Source: G963676795 sp963677215
GTDB lineage: Bacteria > Desulfobacterota > Desulfuromonadia > Desulfuromonadales > Geopsychrobacteraceae
Direction of reading: 5' to 3'
Assembly: GCA_963677215.1 (NCBI GenBank)
Contig: OY781919.1
Location: forward strand, 3,596,001-3,660,000
Length of the DNA: 64,000 nucleotides
The notes beneath the pieces were generated by a model. That model worked only from the letters and a program-made list of their open reading frames with translations. It was not told the origin of the DNA and did not search any database. Shown piece after piece: positions 50,415 to 58,716 of the stretch (positions are counted from its first letter, which is position 1; every line of letters begins with the position of its first letter). The position numbers and the translations under genes are program-made.

Positions 50415-52844
50415 CTAAACGGCAAAATACTTGGCCTGCGGATGGTGTGAAACAATGGCCGAGGTGGTCATCTCCGGAACCATCTCAAACGACTCCGTCA
50501 GAGTAATCCCGATCTCTTCAGGCTTCAGCAGCTCGAAGACCGGCACGTGAGCGCCAAGATCAGGACAGGACGGATAACCGAAGCCGAAGCGTGAGCCCTG
50601 GTAGCCCTGAGCGACATAGGCCTGCATGTCAACCTGCCCCTCCTGAATCCCCATCTCGACGCGCATCACTTCATGCCAGTATTCAGCCAGGGCATCGGTC
50701 AGTTCGACTCCCAGTCCATGAAGCATCAGGTAATCGTGGTAGCTGTCGCTGGCGTACAGTTCCTGGGTTATCTGCGCCAGCTTGTCACCGATGGTGACGA
50801 CAAAGAAACCGACCTTGTCACACCCCTCTTCGACATTTCGGAAATAATCGGAGATACAGAGGAATGGAGCCTGCCCCTGGCGCGGGAAGCTGAAGGTCTT
50901 GTCCCCCTCTTCAGCGACAACTATCAGTTCATCCTCCTTGCTGTAGCAGTCGAAGTAACCATAGACGACCTGAGGCTGCAGCCAGCCCTCATCCAGAGCC
51001 TGTTTTTTCAGACGCTCAAAGAGCGGCACGACGGTGTTGGCGTTCAGTTCGTCGTATTCGTCTTTCGACATCTTACCACGCCGATAGCCCCAGCGACCGC
51101 GGAACAGCGCCGGTTCGTTGAGATATTTGAAGAGGATCTGCGGATCGATGTCGCTGACCAGCTTGCGCCCGACAAAGGGAACCTCTGGCGGCTGATGGCT
51201 GCGATCCAGCCCTTCGACCTTGGGGCCGGGCTTGTTGCTGACAACGCTGGTCGCCTCCCAGGTAGTCGCCTGCAGCTTGCCTTCTTCAAACTCACGGATC
51301 GCCTTGAGTCCGGCAAAGGCATCGGCGCAGTAGACGACCGGAGCCGAGAAGTTCGGCACACAATCCTGAGCGACGAATTTACGGGTCAGAGCCGCGCCAC
51401 CAAGCAGAACCGGCTGAGTGAGCCCGGCCGTTTCAAACTGGCTCATGTTCTCTTTCATCAACAGTGCCGACTTGACCAGCAGGCCGGAGAGACCGATGAC
51501 ATCAGGCTTGAGTTCCTTGGCCTTGGCGATGATTTCTTCCGCCGGCACCTTGATACCGATATTGTAGACCTTGTAACCATTGTTGCTGAGAATGATATCA
51601 ACCAGGTTCTTGCCGATATCATGGACATCGCCAGCCACGGTCGCCAGCAGAATGGTCGTCTGCCCTTCATCCTCAAGCTTTTCCATGTAGGGTTCGAGCA
51701 GGGCGACGCTCTGTTTCATGACCTCGGCCGACTGCAGAACGAACGGCAGCAGCAGATCGCCACGGCCGAACAACTCGCCAACCTCACGCATTGCCGGAAC
51801 CAGCAGTCCGTTGATGATATCGAGAGGCTGCCAACGCCCACGCAGGGTGGTCAGCAGATCCTCCAGACCATCCTTGTCCCCCTTGAGAACCTTCTGTCGC
51901 AGCTCCTCTTCCGGGCGCACGGATGCCTGGTTCTGGTCATCATCGCTATCGACCGCCTGCTCGAAGTGATCGATGAATTTCATCAGGGCATCTTCGCTCC
52001 TGTTGTAGAGCAGATCGAGGCAGATGGTCCGATCCTCTTCACTGATCGCAGCATAGGGGAGAACCTTGGCGGCATCGACGATCGCCGTATTCAACCCGAG
52101 TTGGACAGCCTCATGGAGAAAGATCGAGTTGAGCACCTTACGCGCCGCCGGCCTCAGGCCGAAGCTTATGTTGCTGACGCCAAGGGTGAAGCCGACACCA
52201 GGCAGCTCCTGCTTGACCTGGCGAATGGCGTTGAGGGTTTCGATTGCAGCATCGCGCATGCTTTCGTCACCGGAACCGACGGTAAAGGTCAGAAGATCGA
52301 AGAGGATATCCTGAGACCTGAGGCCGAACTTATTGACGGCAAGGTCGTGGATCTGCCGGGCGATCGCCACCTTGCGCTCACAGGTCAGGGCCATACCATC
52401 GGTGTCGATGGTCAGGGCGACAACCGCGGCACCGTACTTCTTGGCCAGGGTGCAGACCTTGGCCAGGTTGTCACCGCCATCCTCCAGGTTGATCGAATTG
52501 ATGATCGCCCGCCCCGGATAGAGCGGCAGCACCTCAGCCAGGGTATCCGGGCTGGTCGAGTCGAACATCAGGGGTGCCTTGCACGACCCGGCAAACAGCT
52601 TGGCCAGGGCGATCATGTCGGACATTTCATCACGACCGGCGTAGGCGACACAGAGGTCGATTACCTGGGCGCCGCGCGCTTCCTGCTCGATGGCGATCTT
52701 AAGACAGGCGTCCCAGTCCTCTGCCAACAGGGCTTCACGGAAGGCCTTGGAGCCGTTCGGATTACAGCGCTCACCGATCAGCAGCGGCGGGATTTCCTGG
52801 TTCAGCTCTACGGATTGATAGAGACTAGCGACAGAAGGCTTCAT
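50415..52844 (-). CDS. metH: B12-dependent methionine synthase, subunit lacking Hcy domain
   Basis: An 809-residue protein containing the pterin-binding (methyl-THF) domain (IPPLLIGERCNPNGSKAFRE, KAPLMFDSTSPDTLAEVLPL), cobalamin cap, cobalamin-binding domain (ATVAGDVHDIGKNLVDIILS, with the axial His near residue 405) and the SAM-dependent activation domain at the C-terminus (LFRGRWGYRRGKMSKDEYDE, RFGFGYPSCPDLGAHVPVFE). The homocysteine-binding domain that begins E. coli MetH is missing and is encoded by the upstream gene, overlapping by 4 bp. Together the two make a complete methionine synthase, so this is a split enzyme. Confidence 0.95.
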   Translation of the reverse strand: MKPSVASLYQSVELNQEIPPLLIGERCNPNGSKAFREALLAEDWDACLKIAIEQEARGAQVIDLCVAYAGRDEMSDMIALAKLFAGSCKAPLMFDSTSPDTLAEVLPLYPGRAIINSINLEDGGDNLAKVCTLAKKYGAAVVALTIDTDGMALTCERKVAIARQIHDLAVNKFGLRSQDILFDLLTFTVGSGDESMRDAAIETLNAIRQVKQELPGVGFTLGVSNISFGLRPAARKVLNSIFLHEAVQLGLNTAIVDAAKVLPYAAISEEDRTICLDLLYNRSEDALMKFIDHFEQAVDSDDDQNQASVRPEEELRQKVLKGDKDGLEDLLTTLRGRWQPLDIINGLLVPAMREVGELFGRGDLLLPFVLQSAEVMKQSVALLEPYMEKLEDEGQTTILLATVAGDVHDIGKNLVDIILSNNGYKVYNIGIKVPAEEIIAKAKELKPDVIGLSGLLVKSALLMKENMSQFETAGLTQPVLLGGAALTRKFVAQDCVPNFSAPVVYCADAFAGLKAIREFEEGKLQATTWEATSVVSNKPGPKVEGLDRSHQPPEVPFVGRKLVSDIDPQILFKYLNEPALFRGRWGYRRGKMSKDEYDELNANTVVPLFERLKKQALDEGWLQPQVVYGYFDCYSKEDELIVVAEEGDKTFSFPRQGQAPFLCISDYFRNVEEGCDKVGFFVVTIGDKLAQITQELYASDSYHDYLMLHGLGVELTDALAEYWHEVMRVEMGIQEGQVDMQAYVAQGYQGSRFGFGYPSCPDLGAHVPVFELLKPEEIGITLTESFEMVPEMTTSAIVSHHPQAKYFAV

Positions 52845-53764
52845 GCCGACACCTCCCGGTCACAAGGCACCACGCCGGTCAGGCGTTTCGCCAGTGCGGC
52901 GATGTGGGCCGGACTGGTTCCACAGCAACCGCCAACAATACTGACTCCCAGCTTGGTAACGAAGTTATACATCTGTTCCGCGTAATCCTCTGGACTCAAT
53001 GGATAATGGGTCTTGCCGTCGACAACCTCAGGCAGCCCCTGGTTGGGGATTACTGAAATCCGCTTGGGCCAGTGCTGGCTCAGGTAGGTGACGTGCGACA
53101 TCATGTCCTTCGGACCGGTCGCACAGTTCAGACCAAGCGAAAAGAGCGGGAAGGGCTCAAGGGTCGCAACAACGGCGGCAATGTCAGAACCGACGAGCAT
53201 GGTCCCCTGCTGCTCGATAGTGACCGAAGAGAGAACCGGAATATCCCTGCCAGCCGTCTGCAGCACATCAAAGACCTCGACCAGCGCCGTCTTGACCTGA
53301 AGCAGATCCTGACAGGTCTCAACCATAAAACAGTCGACACCAGCGTCAAGCAGGGCGATAACCTGTTCACGCGTTGAGGCCGCCAGCTCCTTCACCTCGA
53401 TATGACTGAGCGAAGGCAATTTCGTCCCCGGCCCGATAGAGCCGGCAATATATCTGCTACTTCTGCCGCCGATCGCCTTGCGCGCGTTTTCAACCGCAGC
53501 GAAGTTGATTTCACGGACCTTGTCCCGCAAACCGTATTCGGCGAGAACGACACTTGAAGCGCCGAAGGAATCGGTTTCAACGACCATGGCCCCGGCATCG
53601 AGCATCGACTCATGAAGCCTTATGATATGCTGAGGTGCCGACAGGTTGAGGATTTCGTTGCAACCTTCGCAACCGGCCCAATCCTGCTCGGTAATGTCCA
53701 TTGTCTGCAGATTTGTCCCGCATGCCCCATCAAAGATAAGCAGCGGATTTTCGCTAAAACTCAT
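52841..53764 (-). CDS. Homocysteine-binding subunit of split methionine synthase
   Basis: A 307-residue homocysteine S-methyltransferase domain. It begins LLIFDGACGTNLQTMDITEQ. Zinc cysteines are in FSLGLNCATGPKDMMSHVTY and VSIVGGCCGTSPAHIAALAK. It matches the N-terminal domain of MetH, and its stop overlaps the start of the metH-like gene by 4 bp (ATGA), so the two are translated together and probably form a complex. Alternative use as a stand-alone methyltransferase for another donor (betaine, S-methylmethionine) is less likely given the partner. Confidence 0.93.
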   Translation of the reverse strand: MSFSENPLLIFDGACGTNLQTMDITEQDWAGCEGCNEILNLSAPQHIIRLHESMLDAGAMVVETDSFGASSVVLAEYGLRDKVREINFAAVENARKAIGGRSSRYIAGSIGPGTKLPSLSHIEVKELAASTREQVIALLDAGVDCFMVETCQDLLQVKTALVEVFDVLQTAGRDIPVLSSVTIEQQGTMLVGSDIAAVVATLEPFPLFSLGLNCATGPKDMMSHVTYLSQHWPKRISVIPNQGLPEVVDGKTHYPLSPEDYAEQMYNFVTKLGVSIVGGCCGTSPAHIAALAKRLTGVVPCDREVSA

Positions 53765-53968
53765 GTGCTAACCCTGACTGAATTAAATTTGTTAGTAGAA
53801 CCGGAATCGGTGAATGAATTGCATCAAGAGCTGCCAAGCCATCCACGGATTCGATACAACAAAACCATAGAACTCGTCACGATAGAACAGTATTGCCGGA
53901 ACTGTCCAGTATATATGGATAAAAACAATTTTGACCAATCAAAAGAATTTGCTAGAATCCGTTCATGA
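53765..53968 (+). CDS. Possible small CxxC protein (doubtful)
   Basis: An open frame of 67 codons from a GTG at 53765, divergent from the homocysteine-binding gene. It reads VLTLTELNLLVEPESVNELH and includes QYCRNCPVYMDKNN. No clear Shine-Dalgarno is visible. The last third overlaps a strong promoter for the next gene. Arguments for: it fills the gap between two genes and has a CxxC. Arguments against: the weak start and promoter overlap. I do not recognise it. Confidence 0.3.
   Translation: MLTLTELNLLVEPESVNELHQELPSHPRIRYNKTIELVTIEQYCRNCPVYMDKNNFDQSKEFARIRS
53931..53958 (+). promoter_or_regulatory. Promoter of MshEN/GAF-like gene
   Basis: TTGACC (53931-53936), 16-nt spacer, TAGAAT (53953-53958): a good sigma70 promoter 28 nt upstream of the ATG at 53987. 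A short 5' leader with AAGGGG precedes the start. Confidence 0.7.
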
Positions 53969-53986
53969 ATAACTCAAGGGGCTTTT

Positions 53987-55159
53987 ATGTATCTGCACAA
54001 TTCTTCATCATTTTCCCGCAAAAAACTCAGAATCGGCGAGTTTCTGATCAACGGCAAGCTGATCGATCAGCGTCAGCTCGACGAAGCTATTGAATACCAG
54101 TGCATCTATGGCGGCAAGCTTGGCACCTGCCTTGTTGAACTCGGCTTTATCGACGAATGGCAGTTTGCCAAAACCCTGAGCAAATATCACAATCTCGACT
54201 ACGTTGAGCCCCATGAGCTGATGAATGTTCCGCAGCAGATCATCGACCTGCTGCCGGCCGAAATCGCTGTCAAATACCAGGCGGTTCCCTACCGGGTCGA
54301 CAAAACCCGCCTTTTCATCGCAATCAGCGAGTCGACCAACCAGCAGGTGATCGATGCCTTGACCAGAGCCACACGCCATACTGTCATTCCGATGGCGATG
54401 CCGGAAATCAGGCTCAAGCTGGCCCTGAAGAAATATTATGCCATGCCCCTCCCCTCCCGCTTTGAGTCACTGGCGGCCCGGATCGACAAGCATCAGTTCC
54501 TGACCGGCAAGCCGGGCGTACAGAAGCAGCCGGGCCCCGCCCAGGCTCCGACCCAAGCAATGCCGGAAGAAAAGGAAAGCCCGGTCGATACGACCTCCTG
54601 GCCGATGCTTGGCGATCAGGAAGGACCAGAGGAAAGCGAAGAACTTCTTCCGGCGTCCTACCAGGCCGCTCAGCCGCCCAGACAGATGGATCGGGGTGAA
54701 TTTCTCAAACGTCTGGCCAATATACAAAGCAGAGAACAGATCGCAGAGATTCTTTTCAGCTACCTGAGGCCAAACCTGGCCGTCTGCGCCCTGTGGGTCA
54801 TACGTGAGCAGAAAATCATCGGCTGGAAGAACAGTCTGAACAGCGAAGGTTTTGAAGAGTTGAGCTTTCCGCTGGACCATCAATCACTGCTCGGAACGAC
54901 CATCATCAGCGGTGAACACCAATTGGGTCCGCTGGACCAGATTACTGAGAATCGTCGTCTGGCCAAGTATTTCGCCGCAGCAGCCCCCCACGCCCTGGCC
55001 ATCCCGCTGACTGTGCGCGACCGCATCGTCTGCGTGCTCTATGCGCAGGACGAACTGAAAAAACTGCAGACCGAACAAAACAACCTGGTGACAATCGCCC
55101 GAAAACTGGAACTGGCCTTCAATCTGCTCATACTCAGAAACAAGATTATCGAAAGCTGA
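53987..55159 (+). CDS. MshEN-domain protein with GAF-like C-terminus
   Basis: A 390-residue cytosolic protein. Residues about 10-150 match the MshEN/GspE N-terminal domain (KLRIGEFLINGKLIDQRQLD, KLGTCLVELGFIDEWQFAKT and LSKYHNLDYVEPHELMNVPQ), a module that in several proteins binds c-di-GMP. Residues about 150-225 are a Pro/Glu-rich linker. Residues about 230-385 look like a GAF-type fold (IAEILFSYLRPNLAVCALWV, ALAIPLTVRDRIVCVLYAQD). There is no ATPase domain, so it is not a pilus motor but a possible sensor or adaptor. It is followed 1 bp later by a helical partner gene. Confidence 0.82.
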   Translation: MYLHNSSSFSRKKLRIGEFLINGKLIDQRQLDEAIEYQCIYGGKLGTCLVELGFIDEWQFAKTLSKYHNLDYVEPHELMNVPQQIIDLLPAEIAVKYQAVPYRVDKTRLFIAISESTNQQVIDALTRATRHTVIPMAMPEIRLKLALKKYYAMPLPSRFESLAARIDKHQFLTGKPGVQKQPGPAQAPTQAMPEEKESPVDTTSWPMLGDQEGPEESEELLPASYQAAQPPRQMDRGEFLKRLANIQSREQIAEILFSYLRPNLAVCALWVIREQKIIGWKNSLNSEGFEELSFPLDHQSLLGTTIISGEHQLGPLDQITENRRLAKYFAAAAPHALAIPLTVRDRIVCVLYAQDELKKLQTEQNNLVTIARKLELAFNLLILRNKIIES

Positions 55160-55160
55160 T

Positions 55161-55952
55161 ATGGATAAACAAGCGGATCAACTCACTCCGGAGCTGGTCA
55201 ATCTGCTCCGGAAAAGCCAGACCGCCAGCCAGGAAGAGATCTTCCAATTGCTGTTATCGCCCCAGCAGGCGGTACTGCAGACACTGCTGAAAAATCCATC
55301 ATTCAATGAAGACCACCTGCTGGCGCTGCTGAAGAGACATGATCTCGACGAAGAGCTTATCGAGCTGATCTACAGAAGACAGAAGAGCACGCCCAGCCAC
55401 CGCACCCAGCTCGCCATCGTCAGAAATCCGAACTGCCCGGCCCACCTGCTCCGAACCCTGCTCCAGCAACTGCGCCTGTTCGAACTGCTCGATATCTGCT
55501 TTATCCCGGGAGGCACGGCCGACCAAAAAATCGCCGCAGAGAGACTGATCATCCAACGCCTGCCGACAACTCCGCTCGGCAACAAGATCACCCTGGCCCG
55601 ACGCGGCACGTCAAACATCGTCAGCGAAATCATCAAAGAAGCGCAGGCCCAACTGATGGAAGCCTGCCTGTCTAATCCCCACCTCAAGGAAGCCGCCATT
55701 TTTCAGTACCTGCGCAGCAGCCGTGCGTGCGCCGAGGGGATTTCAATGATCGCCCGCCATGAACGCTGGAAGATGCGCCCTAACCTGCGCCTTACCATCC
55801 TGAAAAACCGCAAAACCCCGGAAATATGGTATACGCTCTGGCTGCCTCAGCAGAACCTTGTCAATCTCAAGCAGCTTCTGGGCCATTTTCGTCAACATGC
55901 CGCGCGCAAAAACCTTATCGAAAAAGAGCTGCGCAAACGTGGTATCCGGTAG
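55161..55952 (+). CDS. Unknown helical-repeat protein
   Basis: A 263-residue, almost wholly alpha-helical protein with no signal peptide or membrane segment. Leucine-rich helix pairs recur (VLQTLLKNPSFNEDHLLALL, LAIVRNPNCPAHLLRTLLQQ, LMEACLSNPHLKEAAIFQYL, LRLTILKNRKTPEIWYTLWL), each with an 'xNP' or 'NR' turn, an arrangement like HEAT-type or leucine-rich helical repeats. No catalytic motif is visible and I do not recognise a named family. It starts 1 bp after the MshEN/GAF-like gene, so the two probably act together. Confidence 0.78.
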   Translation: MDKQADQLTPELVNLLRKSQTASQEEIFQLLLSPQQAVLQTLLKNPSFNEDHLLALLKRHDLDEELIELIYRRQKSTPSHRTQLAIVRNPNCPAHLLRTLLQQLRLFELLDICFIPGGTADQKIAAERLIIQRLPTTPLGNKITLARRGTSNIVSEIIKEAQAQLMEACLSNPHLKEAAIFQYLRSSRACAEGISMIARHERWKMRPNLRLTILKNRKTPEIWYTLWLPQQNLVNLKQLLGHFRQHAARKNLIEKELRKRGIR

Positions 55953-56121
55953 ACTGTCCTGCCTGCGGGCAAAATCGACTTAGATTATTACGTTTTCATG
56001 TTTCTTTTTTTAACGTTTTTATATACAATCATTCATTAATATATTTAAATCACAGCCGTAAATATAAAAACTCCATCTTTTGCATCCATGTTGACAGATC
56101 ACAAATCAAGCTGGAGGAAGA

Positions 56122-58143
56122 ATGGCCCGACTTCCGAAAATCAAAAGAACATTTCAACTCATCTGCCTTGGCCTGCTTATCTGGCCGCTCTGCGTCCACG
56201 CAGATAATAATGACCTGCTCAATCTCGACCTGACCGACTTGATGCAGATCCAGGTCACCTCGGCGGGTCGCAAAGAGCAGAATCTCTTCGATGTCCCAGC
56301 TGCTATCTATGTCATTGATTCAGAAGATATCAAAATATCTGCGGCAACCTCCTTGCCAGAATTGCTCCGAATGGTCCCCGGACTTCAGGTTGCCCGTATC
56401 GGCTCAAGCAAGTGGGCAATTTCTTCGCGGGGATTCAATGGAACATTTTCCTCCGAGCTCCTGGTTCAGATCGACGGACGTACCGTTTATACTCCTGCCT
56501 TTTCAGGTGTTTACTGGGATATGCAGACCGTCATGCTGGAAGAGATCGAACGTATTGAAATCATTCGCGGCCCCGGGGCAACCCTGTGGGGAGCCAATGC
56601 TGTTAACGGCATCATCAACATCATCACCAAGCCAGCCTCAGAAGCAGTCGGACTGCATGCCGAAGTTCTCACAGGAAATCATGAAAAAGCCGGCGGCTCC
56701 CTCCGTTACGGCAATCAGATGTCCACGAACAGCTATGCAAAACTGTACTTTGAGTATCATCAGCGCGATGCATTCAATTACTCTTCAGCGGCAGTCGCGG
56801 AGCCGAGCATTGCCGATCAGAGCGACAGCGGAGACGAATGGGAGATGCTCAACGGCGGCTTCCGTCTCGATGGAGATGTCGGCTTAACCGACAACTGGAC
56901 ACTCCAGGGAGATATCTATTCAGGACACGAGGATCAGCAGGTTTATGCGAACTGGCCGCTCGACCCGCTATTAAGGACTCTTGCAGACGATACCATTGAT
57001 GTGAGCGGTCATAACATCCTCGGCCGTTGGCAACATGACATCTCCGAGAAGAGCAGCGTTACGGTACAGGCCTACTACGACTATTCAAAACGGGATGAAA
57101 GCTACATAGGTCAATCGTTCCAGACCTTTGACCTTGATCTGCAGCACCGTTTTTTCCTGTGGAACAGGCATGACATTGTCTGGGGTGGCGGTTACCGACA
57201 CATCATCGATGACTTTGACAGCACCTACCTGATGTCTATGGACCCGGAGTCGGTCTCCAGCGATCTCTACAGCGCCTTTGTTCAGGATGAGATTGCTCTG
57301 GTTGCTGAAAAACTCTACCTGACCCTCGGCAGCAAATACGAACATAACGACTATACCGGCAACGAGCTTCAACCGAGCGCACGCTTGATGTGGAGACTGT
57401 CGGACAACCAGAACCTGTGGACCGCTGTTTCGCGAGCAGTCCGTACCCCGTCGCGCTTCGAACGTGATATCAGTGTCGTCATGTATCATGTCGCACCCAA
57501 TACTCCTGCATACATGTCCGGCACCAGTGGTTACGATTCAGAGGAAGTCGTCGCCTACGAAGCGGGCTACCGCATGCGAACCAATAAAATTTTAACTTTA
57601 GACCTGACACTTTTCTACAACGAATACAGTGAACTGCGAGAATATGGCTTTAGTTTGGCTGGCGCAAATGTCATCAATGACGGTGAAGGGACAAGCAAGG
57701 GGATTGAGGTCAGCATCGAGTGGACCCCTACTGACTGGCTGACGACCGTGCTCAACTACAGCTATATCGATATGGATATTACCTCGGGTGCAGTATCTCC
57801 GAGTCCTGTCTACAGCACCAATGCAACGGTACTGAACAGTTCAAGCCCCAGCCATCAAGTATCGCTCCGCGCCGATCTCGACCTGCGCAAGGATCTGCGT
57901 CTGAGCCTGTTCGGCCGTTATGTCGATGAACTGAAACTGACCAGCCCATCTTCAACAGAAACCATCGACGCCTATTTTGCCCTGGATGCCAGCATTCTCT
58001 GGCAGATCAACCATAGCCTGAGCCTGAAGATCGCCGGACAGAACCTGACGGATCCTGCACACCTGGAATTTATCAACGAATACTTTACCCAGCCGACTGA
58101 AGTCGGCCGCAGTGTCTACGCCCAGCTGAACTTTAAATACTGA
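56122..58143 (+). CDS. TonB-dependent outer-membrane receptor
   Basis: A 673-residue receptor. Signal peptide ends near LIWPLCVHA (residue about 29). The plug domain follows (VPAAIYVIDSEDIKISAATS, LPELLRMVPGLQVARIGSSK, WAISSRGFNGTFSSELLVQI and IEIIRGPGATLWGANAVNGI). The barrel begins after about residue 190 and ends with the terminal strand YAQLNFKY carrying an aromatic C-terminal residue. The size and the 'W-A-I-S-S-R-G-F' plug are like receptors in YfiR-associated clusters. Ligand unknown; iron chelates, cobalamin and small organics are candidates. It heads a four-gene signalling cluster. Confidence 0.93.
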   Translation: MARLPKIKRTFQLICLGLLIWPLCVHADNNDLLNLDLTDLMQIQVTSAGRKEQNLFDVPAAIYVIDSEDIKISAATSLPELLRMVPGLQVARIGSSKWAISSRGFNGTFSSELLVQIDGRTVYTPAFSGVYWDMQTVMLEEIERIEIIRGPGATLWGANAVNGIINIITKPASEAVGLHAEVLTGNHEKAGGSLRYGNQMSTNSYAKLYFEYHQRDAFNYSSAAVAEPSIADQSDSGDEWEMLNGGFRLDGDVGLTDNWTLQGDIYSGHEDQQVYANWPLDPLLRTLADDTIDVSGHNILGRWQHDISEKSSVTVQAYYDYSKRDESYIGQSFQTFDLDLQHRFFLWNRHDIVWGGGYRHIIDDFDSTYLMSMDPESVSSDLYSAFVQDEIALVAEKLYLTLGSKYEHNDYTGNELQPSARLMWRLSDNQNLWTAVSRAVRTPSRFERDISVVMYHVAPNTPAYMSGTSGYDSEEVVAYEAGYRMRTNKILTLDLTLFYNEYSELREYGFSLAGANVINDGEGTSKGIEVSIEWTPTDWLTTVLNYSYIDMDITSGAVSPSPVYSTNATVLNSSSPSHQVSLRADLDLRKDLRLSLFGRYVDELKLTSPSSTETIDAYFALDASILWQINHSLSLKIAGQNLTDPAHLEFINEYFTQPTEVGRSVYAQLNFKY

Positions 58144-58176
58144 TAGCGGCTTTAGAAGGAAACACGACACATACTG

Positions 58177-58716
58177 ATGAAGAAAATTGTCTTTTGCATA
58201 ATCCTGCTGGCACTGTTCGGTTTATCTCCGGCATACAGCGACAACCCTCCTGACATCAACCAGCTCAGGACAGCATACCTGTTCAATGTAGCCAAGTTCA
58301 TCTCGTGGCCGGAGAACAGCTTTGCCAGCGACTCTGCCCCCCTTGTCATCGGGATTGTCGGACAACCGGAACTTGCCGCGTCGCTCTCCGTCCTGAAAGA
58401 CAGACAGATCCGTCAGCATCCGATAGAAATCAGGGCACTGTCATCCCTGCATTCCATCACCGGCTGCCACATCATCTACCTCGGAGAGCAGGCGCGAATA
58501 TCACCCGAAAGCCTGTTTGACAAGGTCGGAAACAAAGCTATTCTGACAATAGGTGACGAGAAATCTTTTGCCAGGACGGGTGGAATTCTGCAATTCACCA
58601 CCATGCGCGGGCGTTTGCGTTTTATCGTCAATCTTGATGTCGCCAAGAGGCAACAGATCAGCATCGATTCACAACTTCTGGCCCTGGCCCTTGAAGTCAT
58701 TGAGGTGACAAAATGA
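58177..58716 (+). CDS. YfiR-like periplasmic protein (DUF4154)
   Basis: A 179-residue secreted protein. Signal peptide MKKIVFCIILLALFGLSPAY; the mature part has DINQLRTAYLFNVAKFISWP, PLVIGIVGQPELAASLSVLK, CHIIYLGEQARISPESLFDK and ILQFTTMRGRLRFIVNLDVA, the DUF4154/YfiR signature. YfiR represses the diguanylate cyclase YfiN by binding its periplasmic CHASE8 domain. Here the next gene is a histidine kinase with a CHASE8-like sensor and a 4-bp overlap, so this protein probably controls that kinase. No YfiB-like gene is seen. Confidence 0.9.
   Translation: MKKIVFCIILLALFGLSPAYSDNPPDINQLRTAYLFNVAKFISWPENSFASDSAPLVIGIVGQPELAASLSVLKDRQIRQHPIEIRALSSLHSITGCHIIYLGEQARISPESLFDKVGNKAILTIGDEKSFARTGGILQFTTMRGRLRFIVNLDVAKRQQISIDSQLLALALEVIEVTK

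Noticed and set aside
50673..52985. 770-codon open frame on the plus strand
   Set aside because: Exactly antisense to the methionine synthase gene, which is recognised by many motifs; a mirror of its codon bias.
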